From contig JACAXG010000012.1 of NCBI GenBank assembly GCA_018881555.1, forward strand, positions 12,248,181-12,312,180: a stretch of DNA of 64,000 nt. Reading direction: 5' to 3'. This DNA comes from Amblyornis subalaris (lineage: Eukaryota > Chordata > Aves > Passeriformes > Ptilonorhynchidae). Under the pieces are notes generated by a model, which was not told where the DNA came from, searched no databases, and saw nothing but the letters and a program-made list of their open reading frames with translations. The position numbers and the translations under genes were made by a program. This document shows, piece after piece, positions 1 through 13,085 of the stretch (its first letter is position 1; each line of letters opens with the position of its first letter).

Positions 1-1786
1 ATTGCATATTCTTGAGTTCTAGAAGGGCTACAAGGTAGTCTGTTTTTAGTAGAATCACAAAATAACAGAATTAATTAGGTAGGAGAAGACCTCCGAGATG
101 GAGTCCAACCTGTGACCCAACACCACTGNATCAACCAGACCGTGGCACTCCAGTCTTTCCTCAAACACCTCCAGGGCCAGTGACTCCACCACCTCCCTGG
201 GCAACTCGTTCCAATGTCTAGTCACCCCTTCTGTGACAAAATTCTTCCTAACGTCCAGCCTAAACCTCCCTGGCACAGTTTAAGACTGTGTCCTCTCATC
301 CTGTCACTTGTTACCTGGGAGAAAAGCTTGACCTCCACCTGGCTACAGCCTCCTTTCAGGGAGTTGTAGAGAACAATAAGGTCACCCCTGAGCCTCTTGT
401 TCTCCAGGCTTAACAACAACCACATACAACATCCTTAGGCAGCCTTGATAGCAAATCTAACCCAAGACACTGTTCTCTGCAGTCATCACAACTGTGTGCT
501 CAGTCCTGAAATAATGAGCATGACCTCGGAAGTGTATGTGGCCTTCTTTCCCCTAACTGTACACTCAGGCCCACTAGGGACAGATCTGAAGCTATTGCAG
601 CCATTTCACTCAGCACTTACTGCTTTTTGTATCTAAAGATAAATATGGAGAGAGGAGGGGAGAGAAAATCCTTCCAATGCTTGTGAGGAAGTGACATTCC
701 ATGCACTCTCTGAAAGTGATAAAAAAGGTAATGAATGGACACTATGCAGATCTAAGGCTCAGAGTGCTGAAAGGACAAGGGAGTGTGCAAGAAGCCTCAT
801 TTTCTTTGCATGGGCAGATGCCTGCAAAACCTCCCTCAGAACAGAGTGTTCATTGTGCTGCCTTTGAGCTGCTCGGGGCAGAGCTCCTGCACTCAGTGGC
901 CACAGACATCCCTCNTTATGAGCTGCAGCTTCTGCCCTGGTTCAGTCTGTTTTGTTTTCAGATACCTTCTTCCTTTACGTGTCCATTCTTGAGTTTGTTT
1001 CTAAGAAATAGTACTTTTCCTGTTACCTAGAAGCTACTAGTAGTGCTTTTACATGGTATAACGTCTGTTTCTTTTTGTATTCCATAAATTTTTATTCTTA
1101 CGTTTCAAGGAGTTGTCCTGGCTATATTTTAATATTTACCAACCACATTTATTAGCCTTTTGTTTCTGTTAATAGCTGTAGACTAGGATATGCTATAAAC
1201 ATCATGGACTGCATGATTTTTCAGCATCAACAATCCATTTTAAACAGTCACATACATTTTCCAGAAATACGGTGAAAGTGCTAACTGCATTTGCCATTTG
1301 AGATATTCCCCAGATCCAACCAATATCTCTGCAGAGATATTCTCAGTCTTTGGCTTGAGAAACTGAAAGCTCTGTGGGGTTATGAGACTTCTGTAGGTCT
1401 GCACAGGGGTCTGCAGTACAACCTCCCTCCCCTCCATACCCTCCCTTCTCCCCAGGGGCAGGTGTACAGTGTGACAGCTAAACTATTACTAAAGAGTATC
1501 TAATATGAACGACAAAGAACAGGATTCCCATTCTGCATATATTCCAAGTCACTCTGAAAGAGCAGTCTTACAGCTGACAGCTCATAAGTCTTAAACTCTA
1601 CCAGATAATGGTTCGGTGGGCTTTGAATGGCTTGTTACTGGTTAAATATACTGAAAAAAACAAGAAATGCTCAGCATTCATATCTCATCGTGGGGGCAAA
1701 AAAAAGGTAATTGTTCAGGGTTGTGCTTTGTTTATTAAATTTGTGTCCTGTGACCTATGAAACTCAAATATTGTCAATTCTTTCAG
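1..1786 (+). other. CAVIN2: CAVIN2 intron 1, 3' part
   Basis: CAVIN2 is a two-exon gene in vertebrates and its first exon is not in this window, so everything left of the exon 2 acceptor is intron. The acceptor is a pyrimidine-rich TTGTCAATTCTTTCAG ending at 1786. Apart from the CR1 tail (47-432) and a perfect 20-bp palindrome at 1322-1341, nothing recognisable is present. Short open frames here, for example 701-1030, have no coding character. Confidence 0.8.
47..432 (-). repeat. CR1 LINE, 5'-truncated 3' end
   Basis: The plus strand reads as the reverse complement of an avian CR1 tail. The left edge carries the AATCACA/AACAGAATT terminal motif and AATTAATTAGG. Next come the GACCTCCGAGATGG-like segment, the AAACACCTCCAGGG and CCACCTCCCTGGGCA blocks, and the AAATTCTTCCTAA and GTTCTCCAGGCTTAAC blocks. 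The element's 3' end is therefore on the left and it lies on the minus strand. Only the 3' UTR and the extreme end of ORF2 remain, as in most CR1 copies. The right boundary is soft because similarity fades after the TTCTCCAGG block. It sits inside CAVIN2 intron 1. CR1 is seen directly; the passerine-type subfamily is inferred. Confidence 0.88.
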
Positions 1787-2581
1787 GAGGAAAATGAGAT
1801 CCCTGCCAGTGTTTTTGCAAAAGAGGCTATTCCTAGCATTACAGAAGGAAAAGAGGAGCCTGTGGAAGAGAACAAAACACTGGAAGAAACCTTGCACACA
1901 GTAGAATTGGGTTCAGATGATGAAATGTTTCATGAGGAAGATGATGTGGATGACAGTGCAGAGGAGAAAACAGAAGAATCGAGAGCCGAGAAACTTAAAA
2001 GATCCAGCCTCAAGAAGGTGGACAGCCTCAAGAAAGCATTTTCCCGCCAAAACATTGAGAAGAAGATGAACAAGATCAGCACAAAGATTGTGTCACCTGA
2101 ACGGAGAGANAAGATCAAGAAATCACTCACTGTGCATCACCAGAAATCCTCCTCTTCGAAGGGTTCAGCTTTCAAAGTGTCTCCCCTCACATTCAACGTG
2201 AAGAAAGGCCGCGAAGGAGAAAGCCCTGCAGACGCTGAGGACAGACCGTCAGAAACTGCAAGCACCGACCAGGCCGAGAACGAGGATGAGATGTCCTTTG
2301 CCGACATGCACTCGGATATGACACCAACCACCTCCCCGACCGAGGAGGGCAAGGCAGCAGTGGATTCTCTAGAGAAGGAAGCCAGAGTGGAAGGGAAAGC
2401 CATGATGAACAACAACATCGAGCTGTCCATTGTTGAAGATGACGAAGAGTATGGGATGCCCCTAGAAGTTTCTAGTCAGAAACTGTACGATGAGAGAAGC
2501 AACCCAGTTGGTGGGGAAATGGAACAATCTGATGAAGAAACAACCCAAGCAGCCGTCCTGCAGGTGGACCAAACAGCGTAA
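1787..2581 (+). CDS. CAVIN2: CAVIN2 (SDPR) final coding exon, caveolae-associated protein 2
   Basis: This encodes the C-terminal 264 residues plus a stop codon; the first exon lies left of the window. Cavin-2 is a peripheral protein of the caveolar coat that binds phosphatidylserine and helps form membrane curvature with caveolin-1 and cavin-1. The exon opens in phase 0 straight after a CAG acceptor with EENEIPASVF, matching the known exon 2 start. In order it holds an acidic stretch (exon residues about 43-64), a strongly basic helical segment (about 66-112, with SRAEKLKRSSLKKVDSLKKA and the KAFSRQNIEKK run) equivalent to cavin helical region 2, a Ser/Pro-rich KVSPLTF segment, then acidic low-complexity sequence ending AAVLQVDQTA. 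The human protein ends in the closely similar PAVLQVHQTS. One codon (N at 2110) is ambiguous and falls where mammals have Glu. The N-terminal coiled-coil region is encoded in the absent exon. The ATG at 1757 is intronic and is not a start. Identification is very secure. Confidence 0.97.
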   Translation, partial: EENEIPASVFAKEAIPSITEGKEEPVEENKTLEETLHTVELGSDDEMFHEEDDVDDSAEEKTEESRAEKLKRSSLKKVDSLKKAFSRQNIEKKMNKISTKIVSPERRXKIKKSLTVHHQKSSSSKGSAFKVSPLTFNVKKGREGESPADAEDRPSETASTDQAENEDEMSFADMHSDMTPTTSPTEEGKAAVDSLEKEARVEGKAMMNNNIELSIVEDDEEYGMPLEVSSQKLYDERSNPVGGEMEQSDEETTQAAVLQVDQTA

Positions 2582-4375
2582 TCACCCCGCGCCCTCCTTC
2601 GCCTTCCAGGCGCGCACGGTTTTACTTAGGCGAGGAACTGGTTTCAGCTACACAGGCAGGAGTAGCGACTAAGCCTCTTCCATCCTTTGCTCTGCAGTGA
2701 TAATTTATTGTATGGTGTTGGAATGCAGAGAGGACAGGGCCAATGACATAGGCTGCAACATGTTCTGTTTTAGGCCGAGTCACTGGTGTTCATGAATTTA
2801 GAGATGCCAACTGGTGTAAAAGACTAGCAGGAAGAGACCGTGTCTAGTAGCAGCAAGCTGGTCAGCTGGCTTTCTTAGAGTTAGGTCAGAGGAACGCAGG
2901 GAGAGCAGTCAAAACCCAAACATTTCCGTTGTCTTTTCTTCTCTCAGTATTTCACAGCACGGTGAGTAGTTTTGTATGTAAATGTAGGAATACCAATGAG
3001 AACATTTGACTTCAGTTTCCTTGCCATGCTCCANGAACACTAACAGCCTCAGTAACTGTGCATACATGTATAGTTCGTTTGGGACTTTGCTCCACAGCAC
3101 TGTAGGACTAAAAGAGCAGACTACTTAGAGGGCAAAGCTAAAAACTTGGTTCCATCCATTTCAGTGGGGGAAAGACTTTTGCCAGTAGTCTCTTGCTATT
3201 CACTTAGAAGAAATGACTATGTTTAGGTGGGGAAAAAAAGGTATTTTTCAATCTAACAGTTATGGAAATATATTAATGACAAGCATGAATGTGTGAGCAG
3301 TTGCTGTACCTTTAAAGGTTCAGAAATTGAAGAGNAAAAAAAATAGGTGTTTGATAGGAACATGAAGATAGTCTGCAGAAAGTATGAAATGCTATGAAAT
3401 GTAAAAAGGCAGAAATAAATCCCCACAATATTAAATCTATACTCGCAGCTTAAAGTTTATATACTCAGATAACACTAATTAATTCTTAATCTCTATAGCA
3501 ATATACAATATCAAACTTTGCACCTGCACAACTTTGTATCTCAGAGTATTTTGAAAATAGCATAATTTATCTTTTTACAAATTATTTCATATCTAGAGCT
3601 ATATCTACACAGGAGAGTTAGATAATTACAGGGATGTAAGGACAATTTCTTCAAAAAGGTGAAATACTCTTTTAGGCATGTCCAAAGGGAACAATGTGTT
3701 ATGGATTGAACTTCATGGCAGGGATGAGTTTACGTATGTATGAGCCTGCGAAGCCACAGGATTTGATTCTCTGCTGATAACTTTGATCAAAGTCACCTAC
3801 CTGCTCTCAAAATTAGTAGTCTGTAATTTTTCAAAATTAATTGAAAATGAGAGGTTACAAGGTAGTTTGATCACTGTGAATGTTCATTCCTGTCACTTAA
3901 AGGTAAGGGGCAAGGGAGGAAAGGGAAGCACAATACCCACAACAGTTACCTTACATCCTTGGTTGTTTATGCAGTGGGTTATTTTTATTTTTTTATCTAT
4001 ATACAAATTCTACTGATACTTAACATTGCACTAAAAGGTTGCTTCCTTTTGTGTTTAGAATCACGAATTGCAGGGGGAATAAAACCTAGAGCAGAAGTAC
4101 CATTATGAAATAACTAACAGGTATTACTCCACAGGGATAATATCTGTAACCAGTAAATCACACTGGAAGTTAGTTAGTAGGAGCTTAGTGTAGGCGAGTA
4201 CTATTAAGAGTTAAGCTCTTAAGTGCATGGTATCATATAGGAGATACTGTTTNTAAGAAAAATCATGGCATAACTCGTGCAGCTATATTTTTATTTTGTA
4301 TTAGCTAAATGGATTTCAATAATTTTTACTTGTAACTAACTATGAATATGACAAATAAAAGCATAATATAAAACA
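2582..4375 (+). other. CAVIN2: CAVIN2 3' untranslated region (probable extent)
   Basis: Sequence after the TAA stop is non-coding and becomes AT-rich. AATAAA hexamers occur at 3414-3419, 4078-4083 and 4354-4359. The last, within ACAAATAAAAGCATAATATA, has the best flanking context and would give a 3'UTR of about 1.8 kb. The end point is inferred; the two earlier signals could be used as alternatives. Confidence 0.55.
4354..4359 (+). terminator. CAVIN2: Candidate CAVIN2 polyadenylation signal
   Basis: Canonical AATAAA in the sense orientation, in an AT-rich setting about 1.77 kb after the stop codon. It is the most distal of three hexamers. Which one is used cannot be told from sequence alone. 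Confidence 0.45.
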
Positions 4376-6779
4376 CAGCCACATTAGTCTTTGGGAGAAG
4401 CAGTCTGAGAAGCTGGCAAAGATGAAATTTAAAGGTCAAGCATTTATTACTTCAGTTCATGTCCCTGTTGTACCTATACCGTTTTCTTTCTCATCCTGTG
4501 CTGTTATTTAGCAATGCAAACACCAGTGTTTTGCTTTCTAGACACTTGTCAGATTTCTAGCCCATTTAAATGTACTCAGGCACTTTCCAAAATCTGCTAG
4601 CTCAATCTGCATCTTTTTATTGGACTGCAGCATACTCCTAATACTCCAAATAGTCCTGAAAGCATATTTATATTGAAGTGTATATTCTGTTTATGCACAC
4701 AGATAAACCCGTGTCTTCTACAGTGCCACATAGTCTTTAGCAGGCTTAATTTTACTGACAGACCAAAGAAAGCACGTTTAACCTTTATGTAGCAGCTGTC
4801 AACCTCCCACAGCCACCAAGTGCTAACCAGGAGCCCCAGCATCATGTNTACATTTTGCTTTCAGATACGCAGGTTTGTTTGTCCTGCTAAGCCTTAATTC
4901 AAACAATACCCCTGGCCATGCTTTATCCAGTTTTAGAGATGCTGAAATGAATCCCACGCACAGTGTTCTAAGAGCATTACAAAGCAATCCAGTAAAGCCA
5001 TTGGAAATGCAGATACTGAGCATCTGTGAGAATTAACTCAAATACCCACTTCAGAATACAGTACACACACAGCCATCAGTTGCAGGACTAGAATTAAATG
5101 TTTTCTCCATCACAGTTGCACATTTACAAGGACAGGTGGGTCTGTAATCCTAACAAATGAAAGCAGGCTTTGCAAGAGAGAAAAATGTTTNCTCAACTCG
5201 TGAATGTCTGCTTTTGTGCTATCTTATAAACCAGAGGATGAAGCAAGCTCAGGATCCCAAGATGTCCCCCAAGCTGTTTCTTCCCCTTGCCTTCCATTCT
5301 CAAGGCCTGGCTGAAAACATCTGCCTGCAGAATTTGCTGTTTCAGGGAGGAGACAGACTGTGGGACCAGCAGCACTGTATTCTTTGAAGTATCTCAAGTA
5401 CGTGCCTGGATCTTGTCAGGCTGGCAGATGTCAAGCATATGCACGAGTATTCCATGGTTGTGCTGACAGGTTTGTCAACATAATTATTTTTTTTTAAAAC
5501 TGTTCATCTGCGCTTCCTGACACAATAGCAGTGAGCTCCACTTGTACCATTATTCCTTGGAAGACCTGATCTGTTAGCTGCTGCACAGATTCAGAGTTTG
5601 ACCTCCACTGAAATTGGCAGGAGCTTTGCACAAAGAAAAAGGATGCGATAAAGCCCTTATCGTATAAATATTTAAACTAGCAGCACTCAGCAGCTGCTGA
5701 TACTTCCATTTTCAATGACAGAAAACCAGCTGACATTTCTGTCCCCTTTTAGGGGAAAGAGCAAAGAGCATCCCACTGACCCCCACGTGCTAATCCACGA
5801 GCCAGCTCCTGTGTGAAAAGGCACAGATATGGGTTTTCTGGACCATTTCACTGTCAAATAAGAGAGTGCAGTGAAAGCCATCATACAGGCCTGACTGAAG
5901 CATGTTCGGTCTCTTTAACAGACAGAAGAAAGGGAAGAAGAAAAGGATCAGAAGGTAAAATACACCTGATAGCCCTTTACACTGATGCAATGAAACCCTT
6001 TTGTTGTTGTAGGCTGTAATGCCAAACAGCTGTACAACTGAGGACTGATAGTCACACAAAAAAGAGGTAAGCTCAGAAGAATTAGTGAAGTAATGGCAAT
6101 TTGTTAGAGGTCAAACTGTTCAACAAGAGGCCAGTCCAACCCTGAAAGCCAGTGAAAACCCTTCAGCCGGCTCAAAGGATGCTCTGAGCTGCACAATGGT
6201 TCTGGGCCACACATACAACTCCTGTGCTCATCAGTAAGAGCTGTGTGCACAGATGCAGGGCATGAGGTCTGTGTATCTCCCCAATCCAATCTGCTTAGCT
6301 CATCAACAGAACAAAAAGTTTTCCTGCCATCAGCACGGCAGATGCAGCGGTGTGGCAGAAAGGAGGGCTCTACCCTGCTGTGCAGGGTGCATTGTGAGCA
6401 AAATTTCAAGCAAAGTTCCAACTGCAAGGTCTTTGCTGTTGGGAACTGCCTATGACGGAGCAAGTGCAGCTACAGCTCCTGAAAACGTCAGGGATGCAGG
6501 TGGACCACTAAGACACATATGCTCACTCTGGGTCTCAAGAGGAAGGTGCCAGGTAGTCTTCCCGCAGGCAGAGAAAAAGATTCACCCTTAGCAAATCGAA
6601 GCAAGCACGCAGCTGTTTGGCCCTGGTCCTGGTCAGGGCAGGAAACAACTGGCAGAGGCCCTGGAGGGTGCTGACTCAGCACCTAAGTATCCAGCACTCC
6701 CTGACTCACGGCCCTGGCTTTCCCAAATAAACGGAAAAAGGCTGAGAGCCACTTTCCACCACTTCAAACTGCCCGTTGC
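4376..6779. other. Intergenic, no gene seen
   Basis: No repeat family, RNA gene or coding exon recognised. Open frames on both strands around 6100-6680 (up to 119 aa) overlap each other in conflicting directions, lack splice-consistent structure and resemble no protein I know, so I treat them as chance. Confidence 0.6.
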
Positions 6780-7400
6780 CAGGGTTTTGTTTCAGGATTT
6801 GCATTTGAACCAGCATCCACCCCGGGCTGAGTCTAACTGCATGCATAAAGAAATTTTAATCAGCATACTTGCAGCTGTCAATGGTGGCTGATCTTTCCTG
6901 CCCTCCTTTTGATCAAAATGCCTTTTTTCGCTTCCTCTCACTCCACCGAGTCATTTGCGGGAGTCTGAAGTGCACACTAATTCAAATAAGGAACTCTCCC
7001 TAACTGCATGTTGAGAACTGATAATCAATGTCATCTTTAATTTTTCTTATATGGTTATCCCCTTTAATGGAGTGTGCCACGGTAACTGCAAATAAATCTG
7101 CTTTAGGTTAAGCTAGAGATTGTTATTTATTTTTCTTTCAGATCAGAGATTAATATTGCTGTATGACCATTGGCACTAACCTCTTTTTCCATAGCAACAC
7201 TAAAGAGAACATAAACTATGACTCATAATTTCTCTCTGGAGGACTTTTTTGTAATTATGATCATTCCACAGTTCCTAAAATATGTTAGCTGATATATAGC
7301 TCTGGTATAACAGCTTTGATTTTCCTTCATTTGAACACCCAGGCAGAAAGAAGAGACTTCCATTATTTTCTCTCTCTCAGGCTGAGCTAAACACTACACA
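6780..7400. promoter_or_regulatory. Possible conserved non-coding element
   Basis: The block has the texture of vertebrate enhancer cores: a 12-bp palindrome TTTTGATCAAAA (6907-6918, containing a TCF/LEF-like TTTGATC), an RFX half-site-like CCATAGCAAC (7189-7198), and several TAAT-type sites, with no repeat similarity and no open frame. This rests on motif density only; conservation was not measured. Confidence 0.3.
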
Positions 7401-10400
7401 AAGTATCATATATTCATTATTCATTATAACTGTGTGGCTCCTAAAAACTCCGTAGCAGTGTTTTCTTCATAAAGGTGGAACAGGTTTACTCACTTTCAAT
7501 AACCTTAAATAATACTGACCTTCTAAAAGAAAATTCGTGTCCTTCCCAACACGGTTAGTAAATTGGGGTCTGACAGCTAGAATTGATCCAAACTGGAAAC
7601 TGTGTTATACTGGGTGGCAGCAAGGTTGCACACTAGCATTGCTCCTCTGCCAGTCATTAGCTTTAAACTCTCCAACATTTCAACTCCCACAAAACACAGC
7701 TGCAATAGACTGTCCAAATTCAATAATAATGGAGATACTCTTTATTCCCTTCAGTGAAAATCTGGCCTTGGAACAACTTGTCCATACAGCTTCCTGGAAT
7801 ATCTCAGCAGATAATCACATCGGATCATCACAAGAGATTACGTGACTTTTTGNGTGTGTGTGGCCATCCTACATTTCCCTTACAATACAGTCTGCTGCAT
7901 ATCGGTGCAAAGCGCTCAGAAAACCTGTAGTGCCTGTTGCAGGAGAATAATTAGAAAGAAAAGAATTAACAAATCCAGGGATACACACGTTCAGTCAACA
8001 GCCATAATCTGAAATGGAGACAGAACAAGTTTATGTGTCTCTCTGTTCTGCAGTGTGATCCCCAACAGCCAAACCAAGCCCAGACTGCACCAACACAAGG
8101 GACACATGGTTTGCTCTTGCCATGCCAGTATGAAGCTGCACATACAGGCTCAGGCTTGTGCAGGCACACAGTGAAAGAGCAGAACATCAACTAACAGAGC
8201 ATCAATCACACTACAGGCTTGTCTACTCCTCCCTAAAGGTTTGTGGAAAAAATCCCTGAACCTTCAAATTCCTGAGCATAGGGAGCAGAAGGTCACTGTA
8301 ACCCCCTTGCCATTAACTCCGGTGAGGAGATTGTGGCTTTGCCTTCTTCACTCCCTCCCATCAGGCTTCAGCTGTGTAGAAGTGCAGATGATATGAACTG
8401 TGATGGATACTGAAAATGTGCAAGACAGTGTTAGGAACAAAAGCACACGAGGGATGTCTACACTGCACACCACATACACATACTCATTTAGATCAAGTAC
8501 CAGGCACAGCCTAGCTACAGAAACACAACACTGTTCAAGAAAATTTATCTTATTCCTCAGCTACTTAGCTCCTGATGTCTCACACTATTCATTTAAAGGG
8601 AGTTTCAGCATCTTTTCAGTACACTGCCAACTACAGTTATATATACCCTTACATTACTTGTTCCTTCTGACATGCCTGTAGGCAAACGAGCCCCGTGAGG
8701 GCGACAACACGAGCTGCATTAACCAGCCGCTGGTCCCTGAATCATTGCAACTCAACACAGTGCTGTGAGAGACAGGGAAAAAGGGACACTGAGAACATCT
8801 GACTAGTGATAAACAAATTACAAACACACAGAAGTTGTCTGCATTTGCAGAGTCAATTGTGACTTCCACACAATCACAGTGAAAGCTATAAGCACTGTGT
8901 GACTCCTTCTAAATAACCTTCATTTCCCTGCAAGGTTCACAATTCTACTGTTGATAAGAGATTGAAAGTCAGAGAGCAGGTTACAACTGAAAGCTGAAAG
9001 GTGTCATGTAAGACCTCTGTAAATAGGTCCCAAGCATATTTGAAAAGAAGGTGGTTTCTTTTGGCATCTTCAGGCATCAGCTCTTTAGAAGAATATCTGT
9101 GTCCTCTGCATGTCACTGCACACCTCTTGAACGAAAGGCAAGCTGCAGCACATGGAAGTGTGCATTCCTGGCTTAGGCTGAACAGCGTGGAAATCTCAAT
9201 TAAAACAAGATCATGTTATGCAGTGGCTATTAAACACTACGTACATCATAGATATGAAATATATATGATGTGCAGTTTCAAATAGGGTGAGAACCTGGAA
9301 ATGTTTTAATGGATTTTAAAGTGGCTGTAAATTCTTTAGCTAAAAAGGAAATAGACTGATAGGATCTTACAAATCTAATCCTAAAAAACAATGCAGCAGG
9401 GTTTTTTTTTAATCAGTTCCCAGTACTTCCTAATGACACTATAGTTGACATCCAACTAGGAGTGGAGGGGGGCATTAAACAAGAATGTGCGGGAGGAGAA
9501 AAAAAATAGGAAAATGTGGATAAGAAATGGAACAGTGGGATGTGAATGAGGGAAGGGAATGTGTGAGGGAAGGAGTCACTAGGAAGGGTGGGGAACTGGA
9601 GGAAGGAGGTGAAAGGCTACTGAGAACCACCTGCAGAACACCCAGAACAATGGCTGGGACAGAAACAAGTGGCACCAACAAAACAGGAGAAAGGAAAAAC
9701 AAGAGTGAATAAGGNCTACAGTTCAAAAGAACAGAAATGAGAGTAGGGAATCAGGAATTACTGCGGGACAGCTGGCATATAAGAGACAGCAACAGTGAGC
9801 AAAGAGCTCAATATTTATCATCCCTCTGCCTGCCAAAATGTATTGCAGGGGCAGTGCCCAGGATTTAGGTCTAGAAGTGATTTTTACTGTTCAGTGTGGT
9901 TGATGCTTTTTGTTTTGCTTTGAGGTTTTTTTCTTTGTTTTGTATGAGAAAAGTTAGTCAGGAATAGGCAAAAGCAACATCTTACACACATCCAAATAGC
10001 TCAGCCTGAGCCTGCAGAAACTCCTGATGGCAACAGCACCTTCCCAGGTCTGCAGTGCAGGCTCACAGATCACCACATGTTTGCTATCTCTACTTGCTTC
10101 CTCTGAGGCTTGGGAGAGAGGTCAGGGGGAAGAGGAGAGGTGCTGCTAACGCCAGGATGGGGTCTCCTCCTGTCCAGACATTTAGATAATTCCCCACAGA
10201 GTACAGACCTCCTGCAGACAAGGGGCAGGCAGGGTCTGCTGGGAACACTGAGGAATGCACCTCCAACAGCTGGATTTCACTGACAGGTCACTGAATCCCA
10301 ATGCTTCACTGTAACACAGCCAGCAGGATTTCTTTCCTACTGCAAAGAGGTTTTTGGGAAAGCAAACCCAGCTCTGCTCCTCCACGGGGCCTCACCCCCT

Positions 10401-13054
10401 TGCTTTGCCAAGAAGTCTGCTATATTAAGATATGAGGCAGCCATGCTGGCTGGGCCATTTCTCCTTCATGCTTGGCCTCCCGTGGGAGTTGCTCCATTCT
10501 CACGTATCTGCTGAGAAACAGCTTGTTCTTTCTGGCTTTCCTCAGTTTCTTTATTTAGTGGTGCCTTTCTGCCACTTCACATAGGGGAAGCCAGGTTCTG
10601 CTCTGACTCCAGAACAGACCTGCCCAAGTCCCCTCCTCACCACACATTCCTCAAAACAGAAGCAGCTTTCTCCTGCTCCACTCCTAACAACTCCTAGGTT
10701 GTTTCCTGACATTTTGTTGTACTTTTCCAGAAATTCTACAGTTTGCTGTATAACTCTCTCATAAAACAAAAGGCTCTGCTATGAATTCTTGTTAATGGCT
10801 TACAGGATGCAGGTTGATAGATACAGGGAGTTTCATACTTACCATACTTGGTTCATTTCCTATGTAGAAGAGGAAGACATGGGGACAAAATCATGACGAG
10901 CTTTGGAAACAACAGAAGGAAAAACCTGGATTAGGGCTCTAATCTTCAAAAGGAAAATGTCTTCTCACCTATTTGTTTGCTGCTGTCAAATTTCAGTGCC
11001 TGAAAAGAAGGTCTCCTTCTACAGAAGAGAGGAAGGGAAAGATGTATTGAGAGGCACAAATGAAAGTCATACAACTCTACAGTGACATAAATGTATCTCA
11101 TACATGCACACACCTATGTCACACATGTACCTCTATATGCACACCTTCATATCCATCCTTACTATTTCATACAAGGATTAATGTGTTAAACCCTAAAAAA
11201 ATATGTGGCATTCAAGTCTTATTAATTTTGAAGACATNCTCACACTTATAACTCATCCTATAAACTAATAAAGACAAAGTTCCTCAAAAGTTTTCCTTGT
11301 GATATTTCTTAAAGCGCCTATGCTATCACAGTATTCAGCATCCAGCCTGAAAACGAAACAATTCCAGGCAGCTCCTTTTTGCGTGACGTGACAGTAGTCA
11401 AAATCTATGCCAGCAGTGGGAGACTAACAAAATCAGAGTTTATAGAAAATCAGGGACAAGAGAACTTGAGTTGGTGCTTCTTGATCATATATAGCCTACT
11501 CAAGCTGCAGCTCTAATAGGAGTAATTTCATATTACTGAGAGTGTTTCACTTTATAACGATTTCACAAAATCACTTTGCAAGTCTTTCACGCGCAGTTTT
11601 GCGCAATATTTTTCAGGCAGAGGCAATGTTCACACTGAGACAGACACCGGCTCGCTCTGCCCATGTTTCAAGCCAACTGGAAGATGTGGTAAATGTCAGA
11701 TGCTGCCCCAAGCTAATATGCCACGTCTCTCATCAGCTCCAACGGGGCACTGCACTAACTGCATCCATATGGTGCCTGGTCAGCTCAAAATGCAGACAGG
11801 GTGAGATCATCTCTGCCTCTACAATACTCTTAGGCAATGCACACAGGGAGTTTTGCCTGCATGAACAATGCAGTTGCAGGGGGTATTAACCCACTGTTGC
11901 TCTGTTAATGCTTAATCTACCCCAAGTATTAGACTAAAATAGATCTTCAGACTATAATTTAACATAAAACAAAAACATCTGGTACATGTTTTACCTGTAG
12001 AAAGTGCTGAAGCCAGAGATAAAAATGTCTACTCAAAACTCAGCTGATTTGCTTGTTACAGCAGAAAGTGTGGCAAAAATCCCTCTCTGATGCCATCCTA
12101 CAGGAGCAACCTGCAAGATTATTTTGTTTCTGTAACTCCTAATCATCACACTACAATACAACACTTGGTGTCTTCTCTCATTTTCTTTGTACAAGGCTCA
12201 ATATGAGAGCAAGGGAGAGATCAGCTAAACTGTGCAGGGGTTTTCTTCTAGTCTAAATCCTCCAGGGAAAGTTGCGTGAAATATTGCCTGTGGACTCGGC
12301 AGCAAGGCATGTGCCTGCCCCTCTATGACACAGGGCCCCATCCTCTGAGGCCCTGGGCAATGCTCACAGTCATCACCAGCTCACATAATGGTCACATTTA
12401 TCACCAGCATCAGTTCCACGATGGCTCTGCCATCCCCACGAGCACAGGGGCCTGAGGTGGNAGAAGTGAAAAGACGCTTTTCTGACGTTCTCGAGATCCA
12501 CAGAATTCAAGAAAATTACACAGAATATTTACTTTATGTAGGTAATGAAGAGAACTTTTGCCTACTCCTGTATCCCCACTGTGATGGAGACATTTCATTC
12601 TTTAAGATTATACATTAATCAGTGTGTTCTGCATCTTTCTCCAAATATTATTTTCGCTCAACAGTGCAGTTGGCCAAACACTGCANAAAAAGCATTAGCC
12701 GGAAAAGTTATTTGTCAGGAAATAAGGTTTCCTCTTCTCCACCTAATGTATTTCAGCAAGTTCCAGCTACATTGCTTCCTCCCAGCATTTAACTTGACAA
12801 AGTGTGTGGTGAGCCTGGCAAGAGTCTGAAAACCTCAAATGTTCATGATTATCAGCATTAACAGTTGCTATTGTTCTTATCTCAATAGTTAAAGCTTGCC
12901 CTTAGTATGCAATGCTTCTTTTTTTCCTCATTACTACAAATTTCTTTTTGCACAATAATCCTCTTTTCATAGCATCATGATATTTTCAAATTTTCATGTT
13001 CAGCTTTGAATGCTACATGAATACTGCCTGATGAGGAAAAACATACTACATTTA
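7401..13054. other. Intergenic, no gene seen
   Basis: Nothing supported beyond ordinary unique DNA. A short TG run lies near 7853-7861 and a purine-rich stretch at about 9457-9720. Small open frames are scattered without Kozak context or splice-site pattern. Confidence 0.55.

Positions 13055-13084
<30 letters not shown>
13055..13084. repeat. Compound microsatellite (AC)n(AT)n
   Basis: About seven AC units run directly into about eight AT units. It is a simple-sequence repeat, likely to vary in length between individuals, with no flanking gene. Confidence 0.95.

Positions 13085-13085
<1 letters not shown>

Noticed and set aside
1757..1786. ATG upstream of CAVIN2 exon 2 as a translation start
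   Set aside because: It lies in the intron before a clear acceptor; the MKLKYCQFFQ leader is intronic read-through, and the known protein continues from exon 1.
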